Assembly: GCF_001989455.1 (NCBI RefSeq) | Contig: NZ_CP018346.1 | Coordinates: 1,364,001-1,428,000 of the forward strand | Length of the DNA: 64,000 nt | Direction of reading: 5' to 3' | From: Prochlorococcus sp. RS04 | GTDB taxonomy: Bacteria > Cyanobacteriota > Cyanobacteriia > PCC-6307 > Cyanobiaceae | Shown: positions 1 through 8,978 of the stretch, piece by piece | Layout: each line of letters starts with the position of its first letter | Numbering within the stretch: the first letter of the stretch is position 1 | The notes under the pieces: model-generated | Database searches by the model: none | The model's input: the letters and a program-made list of their open reading frames with translations, nothing else | What the model was told of the DNA's origin: nothing | Made by a program: the position numbers and the translations under genes

Positions 1-24
1 ACCGAGCACAGTAATGTATTTCAA
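1..24 (-). CDS. dxr: Start of dxr (1-deoxy-D-xylulose 5-phosphate reductoisomerase), partial
   Basis: Read on the minus strand, the first 24 bases are TTG AAA TAC ATT ACT GTG CTC GGT, giving (M)KYITVLG. That is the usual N-terminus of Dxr, the NADPH-dependent enzyme of the MEP isoprenoid pathway, leading into its Gly-rich dinucleotide loop. The frame opens after a TAG with no ATG, so TTG is the only reasonable start. Only eight codons are present, so the identity is an inference from a short but characteristic sequence. Confidence 0.55.
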
Positions 25-106
25 TTTTCTCTGATATTTCTAATATCTTCCCATTTAAAGGTGTATTTAAAAAACAAAAATTTCAAATTGGTTTTTTTCT
101 TAAAAT

Positions 107-1576
107 TTAGACCCTTATCCATGTTGTTATTTCCTTTGATTGATCAATAAGTTCAATACCTTTTTCTTTTAATAAATTCCTGATATCATCAGCCTTTGCA
201 TAATTCTTTTCCTTTTTTGCTTTCAATCTTTCATTAATAAGCGATGATATTTCTTCTTCTGTTATTCTACTTTCTTTTACTAAAACCTCTTTTTTAAGAC
301 CAAGCACCTCAGTCAACTTTTCAAGGGTTTTAAAATTCTCAAGTAGAAAGAATTTTTCATTTAGGTCTATTTTAAAACCTTCAACCCTTTGAAATTGGTT
401 TAAAAAGTTTTTTAATGGTTTCGCTAAATCGTAAATAATTGCAATTGCACCAGCTGTATTAAGGTCATTTCCCAGAGCCTCAGAAAATTTAAGCATTTTT
501 TGAGATAATTCAAAACTTATTTTCTCTTTATATTCTTCTTCGATAGATTCATTTTTATTAATAGATTTAAAAGTATCTTTTGTAAGGTCAATAAAAGAAA
601 GGGCTATATTAATATTTTTCCAAGCTTCTGAAGCACTCCTTAAAGCTTCTTCAGTAAAATCAAGTGGTTTTCTATAATTCACAGTCATAACAAAATATCG
701 CAAAGTCATAGGGCTTATGCCTGACTTAATTAGCTCTCTGATAGTTTTAAAATTTTTAAGGGATTTACTCATCTTTTGTCCATTTACATTGACCATCCCA
801 TTGTGTAACCAATAGTTAGCTAGCTTTTTGCCATTGGCTGCTTCTGATTGGGCGATTTCATTCTCATGATGTGGAAAAATCAAATCAGAACCACCTAAAT
901 GGATATCAATAGTATCTCCTAATTCATCTTTAACCATCGCTGAACATTCAATATGCCATCCTGGCCTACCTTTGCCCCATGGCGAATCAAAAAATGGTTC
1001 ATCATCTTTGGCTTTTTTCCATAGTGCAAAATCTTGCGGATTAAGTTTTTTACTATTTTCATCATTAGCCATTCTTCCTTGCTGATTAATATTTTGTTCT
1101 TGTATATTTTGATTACTTAGCTTTCCATAATTTTTATTTTTAAAAACAGAATAATAAACATCTCCATCCCTAGAGTATGCATAACCTTTGTCCTCAAGGA
1201 TTGTTATGAAGGAGCAGATATTGCATATATGATTCGTTGCTCTTGGCATACTATCCGGACGCATTATTCCTAAAGAATCCATATCTTTATGAAATTCAAT
1301 AATATTTTTTTCAGATACTTCCTTCATTGAACTGCTTTCTTCTCTAGCTCTTTTTAAGATCTTGTCATCAATATCTGTAAAATTTTGAACATACTTTACT
1401 TTGAAATCACTGTAAATTAAAAATCTTCTCAATACATCCCAAGCTATATAACTTCTTGCATGACCAAGATGACATAAATCATAAACAGTAACTCCACAAC
1501 AATAAATTTTAACAACATCATCAATAGGCTTAAAAACCTCAACTCTTTTGCTTAAAGTATTAAAAAGTTTGATCAT
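107..1576 (-). CDS. cysS: Cysteinyl-tRNA synthetase
   Basis: Class I aminoacyl-tRNA synthetase that charges tRNA-Cys in the cytoplasm. The 489-residue length is normal for the family. The HIGH-type motif is HLGH at residues 36-39. The KMSKS loop is intact near residue 270. Zinc-site residues are visible as the Cys pair at 26-27, HIECS near 210 and HHENE near 237. The C-terminal part is the usual helical anticodon-binding region. It lies 24 bp downstream of polA on the same strand, so the two are probably co-transcribed, and dxr follows. Single-copy core gene with nothing unusual. Confidence 0.97.
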   Translation of the reverse strand: MIKLFNTLSKRVEVFKPIDDVVKIYCCGVTVYDLCHLGHARSYIAWDVLRRFLIYSDFKVKYVQNFTDIDDKILKRAREESSSMKEVSEKNIIEFHKDMDSLGIMRPDSMPRATNHICNICSFITILEDKGYAYSRDGDVYYSVFKNKNYGKLSNQNIQEQNINQQGRMANDENSKKLNPQDFALWKKAKDDEPFFDSPWGKGRPGWHIECSAMVKDELGDTIDIHLGGSDLIFPHHENEIAQSEAANGKKLANYWLHNGMVNVNGQKMSKSLKNFKTIRELIKSGISPMTLRYFVMTVNYRKPLDFTEEALRSASEAWKNINIALSFIDLTKDTFKSINKNESIEEEYKEKISFELSQKMLKFSEALGNDLNTAGAIAIIYDLAKPLKNFLNQFQRVEGFKIDLNEKFFLLENFKTLEKLTEVLGLKKEVLVKESRITEEEISSLINERLKAKKEKNYAKADDIRNLLKEKGIELIDQSKEITTWIRV

Positions 1577-1600
1577 CTTAAATTAAGTATTTCATAAGGT

Positions 1601-4531
1601 TTATTTTGTCTCCATCCAATTGTCTCCAATACCAATATCAACTAAAAGAGGCACATTTAATTTTACACAATCTTCCATAGTCTTCTTTACTAATTTCGTC
1701 GTAATTTCCAAAGAATCTGGTTCAACTTCAAACAATAATTCATCATGTACTTGTAAAAGCATTTTTGCGGGAACATTCATTTCTATGAATTTCTTATTTA
1801 GTTGAACCATTGCAATTTTAATAATGTCTGCACTTGAACCCTGAATTGGTGCATTAGCTGCGGCTCTTAATGACTGTGCTTCCATGCCAGCCCTTCTTGC
1901 AGATTGCAGGTCAATTTCGTAAGGATCTTTTCCAATTAATCTTCCAAGTCCATTTTTATCAAACTTAAATTCTCTTTTTCGACCAAAAATTGTTTTTACA
2001 TAACCTTTTGATAAGGCCAGCCTTTCTTGGAGTTCAAGAAACTTGAAAATTTTTGAATATCTTTCTTTGTATTTTATTAGGAATTCTTTTGCCTCTGGAG
2101 TACTTACTCCTGTTGAACGGGCAAACTTTTTTATCCCCATTCCATAGATAACTCCAAAATTTATTGTTTTCCCAACTCTCCTTTCGTCAGAGGATATTTC
2201 TTCTTTTTCGAAAATTAATCTTGCAGTCAAAGAATGAATGTCATCATTTTTATGAAACGCATTAATTAGTATTTCTTCATTTGCTAAGTGAGCAAGTATT
2301 CTTAATTCGATCTGAGAATAATCAGCTGATAAAAGTTTCCAATTTTTTTCAGGCAAGAATGCCTTTCTGATTCTCCTACTAAATTCAGTCCTAACCGGGA
2401 TATTTTGAAGATTAGGATTGCTACTACTTAGTCTCCCAGTCGCTGTAGCAGCTTGATTAAAGTTTGTATGAACTCTTCCTGTCTTTTCGTTTATAAGATT
2501 TGGAAGAGCATCAATATAGGTGCTAAGTAATTTGCTAAGAGTTCTATGTTTTATTAAATGTTGGATTATTTCATGTTCGTCGACTAATCTTTCAAGAACT
2601 ACCGCATCTGTACTCCATCCTGTTTTTGTTTTCCGTGATTTTTTCTTATCCAAGTTTAATTTTTCAAACAAGATCTCACCAAGTTGTTTTGGTGAAGATA
2701 GATTAAAAGTCTCCTCTGCTAATTCATAAACTTTACTTTCAATATCTTCTAAGGTACTTTTTAGTTCTTTTGAGAGTTTATCTAAATAAGGGATGTCAAT
2801 GGTTATTCCATTTATTTCCATTTGAGACAATACCGGCTCTAAGGGCAGCTCGATTTCTTCGAACAATTTGATTAAATCATTTTTTTCTGTTGAAAATCTT
2901 TCTTTAAAAATTTTGACAATCTTAAAAGTTAGAAATACATCATAACCGCAGTAAATACTCGCTTCATCAATATCAACAAATGAAAAGTCTTTATTTTTTC
3001 CAACTGTTTCCTTAAATGAAGGAGGCTTAAATCCAAATAATCTAAAACTAATTTCACTTAGCCCATGCTTCTCCTGATTATTAAGAAGATAGTCTGCTAA
3101 CAAAGTGTCAAAGGTTACGCCTTTAAGATCAAGTCCGTGATTAAAAAATATTTGCCTATCAAATTTAGAATTTTGGAGTGCCTTTTCTTTTTTTGGATCT
3201 TCTATCCAAGTTCTTAGTTTTGAGAAAACATCTTCAATCGACAATTGATTGGGGGTCTCATTTTTTGTTTGATGACCAAGAGGTATATAAAATAAATCAT
3301 CATTTTCTTCTCCAAGACATAGTCCTATCCCAACAAGTTCCGCATCGATTGGATTTAAACTATTAGTCTCAGTATCTAAAGAAACTATCTCATTGGTCTT
3401 TTCTAATCTTTGAATTAATTTATCAAGTAATTCAAAATCATTTACAACAGTCACATTGATTTTAGGGATTTTATTTTCACTATTTTCTAATTCATTATTG
3501 CCTGCGACTTTTGGTGCTTTCTCCTCCTCTTTAGCTACATTATTTTTGTCAAAACCACCTTTGCTGAAAGTTGAATTGAAAATATCAATTTGTCTAAGTA
3601 GTGTTGATAGTTCTAATTTTTTCAGTGACTCAGAAAGTAGTTCTTGATTTATATTTTTTAATTCATAACCGTTACTTAAAATTAAAGGTACCTCAGTATT
3701 TATTTTTGCTAAATCCCTGGAAAGAAAAGCATTATGTTTATCGTTTCTGAGCTTTTCTATAACTGAACCTTTGATGAATCCTTTATATTTCTTATCGTTG
3801 TTCTGCTGAATCTTGTCCAAAGCCTGATAGATTCCATCAAGCGTATCGTTCTCTTTTAGTAGATTAATTGCAGTTTTTGGCCCTACTCCTTTAATACCTG
3901 GAATATTATCAGAACTATCACCAGTTAGGGCTTTGAGATCAACTACTCTTTCTGGCGCAACACCTAATTTTTCTTTTACTCCATTTTCATTCATAAGAGT
4001 TGGATTTCCACTTTTCGCATATGGACCACCACCCATATAAAGTACATAAATATCTTTTTGATCATCTACTAATTGAAATAAGTCCCTATCTCCAGAAAGA
4101 ATATTCACGCACCATCCTTTAGAAGAAGCATCATTTGCAATTGTGCCTAGGAGATCATCTGCTTCGTATCCTGGAGATTTAAAAATTGGTAAATTAAGGC
4201 TTTCTTCTAAAATGATTTCTAGTTGTTCAATATCCTGAAAAAAAACATCTGGTGCTACATCTCTATTGGCCTTATAATTTGGATCTAATTCATGTCTGAA
4301 AGTAGGTTTTTCGGTATCAAACGTAATACAAACACCCTCAGGACTAATATTTTTACAATTATCCAGAAGGCTTTTTAGAAATCCATAAGTGACACTTGTT
4401 GGAAATCCCTCTTTGGTAGTTAAACCTCCATCAATCCCTTTGCTAAATGCATAGAAGCTTCTAAATGCAAGTGAGTGGCCATCGACTAAAAGTAAAATTG
4501 GTTTTTTAGAGTTTTCAGATTTTAAACTCAT
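1601..4531 (-). CDS. polA: DNA polymerase I
   Basis: 976-residue family A polymerase for Okazaki-fragment maturation and repair. An N-terminal 5'-3' exonuclease domain (about 1-330, with LLVDGHSLAFRSFYAF and DRDLFQLV) is followed by a 3'-5' proofreading domain. That domain keeps its acidic motifs, LDTETNSLNP and IYCGYDVFLTFKI, so proofreading looks functional. The polymerase domain has motif A (LLSADYSQIELRILAHL), motif B (RRVGKTINFGVIYG) and motif C (LLQVHDELLFEV). Its ATG overlaps the stop of the upstream HlyD-type gene by 4 bp, which implies coupling. Typical cyanobacterial length; core gene. Confidence 0.97.
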   Translation of the reverse strand: MSLKSENSKKPILLLVDGHSLAFRSFYAFSKGIDGGLTTKEGFPTSVTYGFLKSLLDNCKNISPEGVCITFDTEKPTFRHELDPNYKANRDVAPDVFFQDIEQLEIILEESLNLPIFKSPGYEADDLLGTIANDASSKGWCVNILSGDRDLFQLVDDQKDIYVLYMGGGPYAKSGNPTLMNENGVKEKLGVAPERVVDLKALTGDSSDNIPGIKGVGPKTAINLLKENDTLDGIYQALDKIQQNNDKKYKGFIKGSVIEKLRNDKHNAFLSRDLAKINTEVPLILSNGYELKNINQELLSESLKKLELSTLLRQIDIFNSTFSKGGFDKNNVAKEEEKAPKVAGNNELENSENKIPKINVTVVNDFELLDKLIQRLEKTNEIVSLDTETNSLNPIDAELVGIGLCLGEENDDLFYIPLGHQTKNETPNQLSIEDVFSKLRTWIEDPKKEKALQNSKFDRQIFFNHGLDLKGVTFDTLLADYLLNNQEKHGLSEISFRLFGFKPPSFKETVGKNKDFSFVDIDEASIYCGYDVFLTFKIVKIFKERFSTEKNDLIKLFEEIELPLEPVLSQMEINGITIDIPYLDKLSKELKSTLEDIESKVYELAEETFNLSSPKQLGEILFEKLNLDKKKSRKTKTGWSTDAVVLERLVDEHEIIQHLIKHRTLSKLLSTYIDALPNLINEKTGRVHTNFNQAATATGRLSSSNPNLQNIPVRTEFSRRIRKAFLPEKNWKLLSADYSQIELRILAHLANEEILINAFHKNDDIHSLTARLIFEKEEISSDERRVGKTINFGVIYGMGIKKFARSTGVSTPEAKEFLIKYKERYSKIFKFLELQERLALSKGYVKTIFGRKREFKFDKNGLGRLIGKDPYEIDLQSARRAGMEAQSLRAAANAPIQGSSADIIKIAMVQLNKKFIEMNVPAKMLLQVHDELLFEVEPDSLEITTKLVKKTMEDCVKLNVPLLVDIGIGDNWMETK

Positions 4532-5589
4532 TTTCTCTTCTTAGCCCAAGGTGGAATATCAATAAAGATTTGCTCTCCAGGTTCTAATCCATTAATTACT
4601 GAAGTTTTATTTCCACTACTAATACCAATTTCGATTTTTTCAAATTTGGGAGAATTGTTTTTATCAACTTTCAAAATTCCTTTTTCACCTTTTTCAGTGA
4701 CAATAGAAACTGTTGGTACTAAGATTTTTTCTTCATTACCTTCGACTCTAAATTCAAGATCTGCAGTCATTCCAATTTTAATTTCTTCAGAAATATCTTT
4801 AAAATTTAAAGTTACTTCGAATGAGGTTACATTATTATCTTTTACAGCTCTTGTAGCTATTTTTTTAACTATTGCACTATATTTTTTTGAGGGATAAGCC
4901 TCAATTCTTACTGAGGCTTCTTGACCTATTTTTATTCTGCCAATGTCACTCTCAGGAACTTTAGCAACAATTTCTAGGCCCTCTGATAGTTCAAAAATAA
5001 AGTTTTTGGTTTTAGGGTCCGAACTTAAGTTTGTACTTGGTGTGACATAAGATCCTATCTCAGCATATTTTGCAGTTATCTTTCCTCCATAAGGAGCTTT
5101 AATTAGATAGAAACTTTTTTCAGCTTTTGCATCATTAAGTTTTGCGCTACTAATGTTGTAGTTATTTTTATAACTTTCATAGTCTTCTTTACTTACTGCG
5201 CCTTCTTGATATAAATATTCCCTTCTTAAAAATTCAGATTTTTGTTTTTCTACATTTAATTCAAGTTCTTCAATTTTATAGATAAAATCTTCATCATCAA
5301 GAGAAGCTAAAACCTGATCTTTTTTTACAAGATCGCCCTCATCTACTTTGATTTCTTTTATTACGCCTTGCTTCCGAGGCCCAATATTGCTTGTCCTTAT
5401 TGCTTTTACTTCACCACTAGTATTAATTGAATCTGAGAGGATTCCTTTTTCAACTTGAACTACAAAATCAGAAATATCTTTTGACTTATTTTTCTTGAAG
5501 GAATTGGTTATAAAAACGAAAAATATAGCTAGAGAAAGCAATATAATTCCACTTCTTAGATTTATATTTTTTTTTATTAAATCAAACAT
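4528..5589 (-). CDS. HlyD/DevB-type membrane-fusion (periplasmic adaptor) protein
   Basis: 353 residues with one N-terminal membrane anchor (about residues 15-31). A biotinyl-lipoyl half-motif (SGEVKAIRTSNIGPRKQGVI) follows, then a short coiled-coil hairpin (about 105-160), the second lipoyl half (IKAPYGGKITAKYAEIGSYV) and a beta-barrel domain. Adaptors of this type bridge an inner-membrane exporter (ABC or RND) to an outer-membrane channel. No exporter gene is adjacent, so the partner must be elsewhere. It overlaps polA by 4 bp and is divergent from ychF, so the promoter should lie in the 144 bp between them. The substrate cannot be told from sequence. Confidence 0.85.
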   Translation of the reverse strand: MFDLIKKNINLRSGIILLSLAIFFVFITNSFKKNKSKDISDFVVQVEKGILSDSINTSGEVKAIRTSNIGPRKQGVIKEIKVDEGDLVKKDQVLASLDDEDFIYKIEELELNVEKQKSEFLRREYLYQEGAVSKEDYESYKNNYNISSAKLNDAKAEKSFYLIKAPYGGKITAKYAEIGSYVTPSTNLSSDPKTKNFIFELSEGLEIVAKVPESDIGRIKIGQEASVRIEAYPSKKYSAIVKKIATRAVKDNNVTSFEVTLNFKDISEEIKIGMTADLEFRVEGNEEKILVPTVSIVTEKGEKGILKVDKNNSPKFEKIEIGISSGNKTSVINGLEPGEQIFIDIPPWAKKRK

Positions 5590-5733
5590 TTCTTTTTAAA
5601 AGCAGAATTAGAGGATATTTAGGAACTAAATAAATAATCAAGACGATTATAATTAACTTATCCAAGATTGGTTAAGTAAATACTATATTACTAGAAGATG
5701 TTTTCTTGATAATTTTTCCATAAGTTTTTTCAA

Positions 5734-6825
5734 ATGTTAAAAGCAGGTATTATTGGATTACCAAATGTTGGAAAATCAACTCTATTTAATGCACTTGTAG
5801 AAAATGCTAAGGCCCAAGCGGCTAATTTTCCCTTTTGTACTATAGAACCTAATAAAGGCATAGTTTCAGTCCCAGATCAAAGGTTGCAAGAGTTAGGTAA
5901 TTTAAGTTCTAGCCAAAATATTATCCCAACAAAAATTGAATTTGTAGATATCGCAGGACTAGTAAAAGGAGCTAGTAAAGGCGAAGGTTTGGGAAATAAA
6001 TTTTTATCAAATATTAGGGAGGTTGATGCAATAGTTCATGTTGTAAGGTGCTTTGAAGATAGTGATGTAATTCATGTTTCTGGAAAGGTAGATCCCCTGG
6101 ATGACATTGAGATAATTAATCTAGAATTGAATTTAGCTGATTTATCTCAACTCCAAAAAAGAAGAGAAAGAATTAAAAAACAGGTTAGAACTAGTAAAGA
6201 GGCAGCTAAAGAAGATACCTTACTAGAAAAAATTGAAGAAGAGCTAGAGAAAGGCCTTTCAGTTAGATCAATATCTTTGAATGAAGAAGAAAATTTAATA
6301 ATTAAGCAATTAGGCTTCCTTACTGCTAAACCAATTATTTACGCAACTAATTTGAATGAAAATGACTTAGCTGAAGGTAATGATTTTTCATCAAAAGTTC
6401 AGAGTTTTGCAAGCAATGAAAATACAGAATGTATAAAAATATCAGCGCAAGTCGAATCTGAATTAATAGAGTTAGAACCAGAAGATAAAAAAGACTACCT
6501 TATTGGCTTAGGAGTAGAAGAAGGGGGATTAAGTTCATTAATTAGATCAACATATAAATTATTGGGATTAAAAACTTATTTCACTACCGGAGAAAAGGAG
6601 ACAAAAGCTTGGACAATAAAAGATGGGATGACTGCGCCACAGGCAGCAGGAGTAATTCATACTGATTTTGAAAAAGGATTTATAAGAGCTCAGACTATTT
6701 CGTATCAAAATTTAATTGATTCAGGTTCAATTGCCAATGCAAAAACTAAAGGTCTTTTAAGAAGTGAAGGTAAGGAATATATTGTTAACGAAGGTGATGT
6801 AATGGAGTTCTTATTTAACGTTTAG
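5734..6825 (+). CDS. ychF: Ribosome-binding ATPase YchF/OLA1
   Basis: 363-residue Obg-family P-loop protein. G1 is GLPNVGKST at residues 8-16 and G3 is DIAGLVKGASKGEGLGNKFL. The G4 position reads NLNE rather than NKxD, the known reason YchF prefers ATP. A coiled coil follows at about 135-175 and a C-terminal TGS domain ends the protein (AWTIKDGMTAPQAAGVIHTD). It binds ribosomes and is linked to stress and redox responses. Single-copy core gene, divergent from the HlyD-type gene. Confidence 0.97.
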   Translation: MLKAGIIGLPNVGKSTLFNALVENAKAQAANFPFCTIEPNKGIVSVPDQRLQELGNLSSSQNIIPTKIEFVDIAGLVKGASKGEGLGNKFLSNIREVDAIVHVVRCFEDSDVIHVSGKVDPLDDIEIINLELNLADLSQLQKRRERIKKQVRTSKEAAKEDTLLEKIEEELEKGLSVRSISLNEEENLIIKQLGFLTAKPIIYATNLNENDLAEGNDFSSKVQSFASNENTECIKISAQVESELIELEPEDKKDYLIGLGVEEGGLSSLIRSTYKLLGLKTYFTTGEKETKAWTIKDGMTAPQAAGVIHTDFEKGFIRAQTISYQNLIDSGSIANAKTKGLLRSEGKEYIVNEGDVMEFLFNV

Positions 6826-6833
6826 TAAGTCTC

Positions 6834-6992
6834 TTAAGGCTTACTATTTTGCTTTTTGAATTTAAATTCAAAAAATGAAATTAATAAAATCAAGATACAT
6901 CCTAAGCAACTTCCTATTAACCCAAAAACAATGGTTGTAAAACCATCATCGTAGCCATATTGTAATTGTGGTAAGTGAGGGGGTATTGGCAT
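6834..6992 (-). CDS. Small single-pass membrane protein, 52 aa
   Basis: Reads MPIPPHLPQLQYGYDDGFTT, then one hydrophobic segment (IVFGLIGSCLGCILILLISF, about 21-40), then a Lys-rich tail. The ATG overlaps the stop of the upstream 53-aa gene as TAATG, which argues for coupled translation and for both being real. It converges on ychF with 8 bp between them. Family not recognised. The two Cys in the membrane segment (GSCLGC) are notable. Confidence 0.6.
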   Translation of the reverse strand: MPIPPHLPQLQYGYDDGFTTIVFGLIGSCLGCILILLISFFEFKFKKQNSKP

Positions 6993-7153
6993 TATTTTTC
7001 AACAGAATTTTCAATATCTTCCAGTAAATGTTTAGTTGATCTACTAAAACCATTAGTTTTTAAATAGTTTTGAGCCTCCCTAAATTTTTCAGCTACTCTT
7101 TTTGCATAAGGAGTGTTCATGGAATTTTGAGTCATGTTCAAAATGCGACTCAT
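6992..7153 (-). CDS. Small soluble protein, 53 aa, hypothetical
   Basis: A helical, charged small protein (TPYAKRVAEKFREAQNYL, ending ENSVEK) with three possible Met starts in the first 12 residues; the first is annotated. It is coupled by TAATG to the 52-aa membrane protein, so the two form a bicistronic unit. No domain recognised; cytosolic by composition. Confidence 0.55.
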   Translation of the reverse strand: MSRILNMTQNSMNTPYAKRVAEKFREAQNYLKTNGFSRSTKHLLEDIENSVEK

Positions 7154-7291
7154 TTTATAATCTGATTTAGGTAACCCCTTGATAAGTATTCAAAAATACA
7201 AGAATATAAAAATAGGATTTTTTACTCACTAAGAAATTTGTTGTGAAAAGTTCTTGATTCTCCAAAATAAAGTTTTTTCCAATTAGAAAAA

Positions 7292-7582
7292 TTGAAAATG
7301 ATAAATATACTATTAATTCTTTTTTTTGTAATTTTATTTTTATTATTTTTTTATTCAAAACGAAACAATAAGTCGGCCAAAAAAACAACAATTAGTCAAA
7401 CTTATGTACCTTTCTTAAAAGAACAAGAATTTAATCCTGACATAAGTACTGATAATTGGGATATACACAAAGTTAGATTAGATAAATTTAAAAGATCACA
7501 ATATAAGGGACTAACTTTCTTCGTAAGTTCAGAAAATAAAATTTACTATCTTTCGGAAGAAGGGGATAAGGTTTATTGCTAA
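7292..7582 (+). CDS. Membrane-anchored hypothetical protein, 96 aa
   Basis: An N-terminal hydrophobic anchor (residues 4-22, ILLILFFVILFLLFFYSK) is followed by a polar domain of about 70 residues rich in Lys and aromatics. It could start at Met1 or Met3. The stretch LTFFVSSENKIYYLSEEGDKVYC looks like a short beta-rich motif. Function unknown. An opposite-strand frame here is low-complexity and ignored. Confidence 0.6.
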   Translation: MKMINILLILFFVILFLLFFYSKRNNKSAKKTTISQTYVPFLKEQEFNPDISTDNWDIHKVRLDKFKRSQYKGLTFFVSSENKIYYLSEEGDKVYC

Positions 7583-7635
7583 CAGTTGAAATTAATTTTA
7601 TAAATAAGAAAAGCCGATAGAAATTAATAATATTA

Positions 7636-7887
7636 ATGAAGTATTTTTTTTTATTATCAGAAAAGTTCTATAAGTTTATCGAATGGGAGTGGAATACTTT
7701 AAAAAATCTAAGAAGAACAAAAAGAAAGAATTTTTTTCTAAGAGGATCATTTGCGTTATTTAGTTTACTTTCTATTCTTTTTGTAATATTTTCTCCTCCT
7801 TTCGCTTTTGGATTGTTATTTGGAGAGGGATTGAAATTTAGTACTTTTTTTATTTGGATATGGATTTTGAATTTGAAGTTTTTTTGA
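7636..7887 (+). CDS. Small membrane protein, 83 aa, hypothetical
   Basis: A basic cytosolic N-terminus (ends near RRTKRKNFFLRG) leads into a hydrophobic region from about residue 37 to 83 that could form one or two membrane passes. Phe/Leu/Trp-rich and AT-driven in composition, so coding status is only moderately secure. The next small membrane protein starts 58 bp downstream on the same strand. Confidence 0.45.
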   Translation: MKYFFLLSEKFYKFIEWEWNTLKNLRRTKRKNFFLRGSFALFSLLSILFVIFSPPFAFGLLFGEGLKFSTFFIWIWILNLKFF

Positions 7888-7945
7888 AAATGTATAATTT
7901 ATTTCCCGAGATTATTTAAAATTAAGAATATAAAAAATTTTTTCT

Positions 7946-8161
7946 ATGCCAAAAATATTCAAAAAAAATAAGTTCGCTTTGTTGGGAGCAAATATATTAA
8001 TAATTTTACTTTGGGTAACTATATCTTCCTTTTTGATGAATTTATTTCAAAGTGAAAATGCCCCATTTTATATGTATAAAATTTCTTTTTTAATCAGATT
8101 TCTTCCTCCTATTTGGGTTACATGGTTCCTTTGGATAAAAAGAGGTGGTTTAAAAAGATAA
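7946..8161 (+). CDS. Small two-pass membrane protein, 71 aa
   Basis: Starts MPKIFKKNK, then two hydrophobic segments (about 10-31 and 44-63) and a basic end (KRGGLKR). By the positive-inside rule both ends are cytosolic. A strong terminator lies 94 bp downstream and could serve this and the two preceding small genes. Function unknown. Confidence 0.5.
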   Translation: MPKIFKKNKFALLGANILIILLWVTISSFLMNLFQSENAPFYMYKISFLIRFLPPIWVTWFLWIKRGGLKR

Positions 8162-8254
8162 ATTACAAAAGCATTTTTACGGATTTACTATAAAAACAAA
8201 TCAGTTAAGATCTGAAAGCTTACTTGAAATTTTCATGTAAGAATTAGGTAATTA

Positions 8255-8296
8255 AGAGATTGTTTTTAGCTAAGAAACAATCTCTTTTTTTTTTTA
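8255..8296 (+). terminator. Rho-independent terminator, plus strand
   Basis: A 12-bp stem, AGAGATTGTTT pairing with AAACAATCTCT, is followed by a long T run. It ends the plus-strand small-gene run at 7.3-8.2 kb. Confidence 0.85.
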
Positions 8297-8312
8297 CAAA
8301 TATTTTTTCTCA

Positions 8313-8350
8313 TAAAAAAGTGTTTGTCAGTATCCTTATTGACAAACACT
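8313..8350 (-). terminator. Rho-independent terminator of the hli operon, minus strand
   Basis: A perfect 11-bp inverted repeat (AGTGTTTGTCA / TGACAAACACT) with a short loop. On the minus strand it is followed by six T. It sits 22 bp beyond the stop of the last gene of the minus-strand hli cluster. Confidence 0.85.
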
Positions 8351-8372
8351 CATGACGATAATTTTTTAAAAA

Positions 8373-8552
8373 TTAAACAGGCAATCTATTATCAATTTCA
8401 ACTATTCCAGAATCCATAAGACGGCCGATTTTAATAACTAAAGCCATATCTAGTCTTGAAAATTCAGATTGATGATTAGTTATCCAATCAAGTTCTGAAA
8501 GAGTTATAACTCCCAAAGTATTTACTTTAAGAAAAAGTAAGCCTAAATTCAT
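8373..8552 (-). CDS. Conserved small cyanobacterial protein, 59 aa
   Basis: Starts MNLGLLFLKVNTLGVITLSE and continues ELDWITNHQSEFSRLDMALV. It reads as a small helical protein, probably cytosolic, with a conserved-looking ITxxELDWI stretch. It is the last gene of the hli operon; the upstream hli stop is immediately adjacent (1 bp gap), so it is very likely co-expressed with Hli proteins. Biochemical role unknown. Confidence 0.7.
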   Translation of the reverse strand: MNLGLLFLKVNTLGVITLSELDWITNHQSEFSRLDMALVIKIGRLMDSGIVEIDNRLPV

Positions 8553-8553
8553 T

Positions 8554-8682
8554 TTAAAAAATTCCTGGGATTATCCAGCCGAATAAGCCATAATTTACAA
8601 CTAATGCAAATAAGCCCATCATCGCCATTCTTCCATTAGTTCTCTCGGCGTTTTGCCAGTAAGTTGTTTTTGAATTTTCCAT
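8554..8682 (-). CDS. hli: High-light-inducible protein (Hli), 42 aa
   Basis: One-helix relative of the LHC/CAB superfamily that sits in the thylakoid membrane, binds chlorophyll a and carotenoid, and quenches excess energy around photosystem II assembly. The chlorophyll-binding helix shows AERTNGRMAMMGLFALVVN (about 12-30), with the ExxNGR signature. The end GWIIPGIF is typical. At 42 aa it is the short Prochlorococcus form. Second to last in a tightly packed hli cluster. Confidence 0.93.
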   Translation of the reverse strand: MENSKTTYWQNAERTNGRMAMMGLFALVVNYGLFGWIIPGIF

Positions 8683-8717
8683 TTTTCAAATTTTTAGAAT
8701 TAATAAATAGTAGGTTT

Positions 8718-8978
8718 TTAAACAAAACCAGGAATTATTTGACCTGTTGTTAGGTATGCTCCAACAGCAGCAATTAATCCAAGCATTGCGAATCTGCCGT
8801 TAAGAGTTTCTGCAACAACTTTTTCTTTTTCGATTGTTTTGACTTTTGTGTTTGTGTTTTTCATTTGATTAGAAGATGAATAGTTTAAATTTTCGTTTTG
8901 AAATTGCTTGGTTAAATAAGCAACGAGGATAGCTGTAAAGAATACAATTACGGCTAAAAAACCTGAAAGTGGACTCAT
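8718..8978 (-). CDS. hli: Two-segment Hli protein, 86 aa
   Basis: The C-terminal 45 residues are a standard Hli (AETLNGRFAMLGLIAAVGAY, then TGQIIPGFV). Unusually, the same frame continues upstream through a hydrophobic segment (SGFLAVIVFFTAILVAYL, residues 5-22). The start is set by ATG at 8978, whose A overlaps the stop of the upstream hli (TAATG). A shorter internal start at Met39 would give a plain 48-aa Hli, so both products are possible. If the long form is made it has two membrane segments. Confidence 0.85.
   Translation of the reverse strand: MSPLSGFLAVIVFFTAILVAYLTKQFQNENLNYSSSNQMKNTNTKVKTIEKEKVVAETLNGRFAMLGLIAAVGAYLTTGQIIPGFV

Noticed and set aside
7167-7391. Minus-strand 74-aa frame
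   Set aside because: Low-complexity and antisense to the better supported 96-aa gene at 7292.
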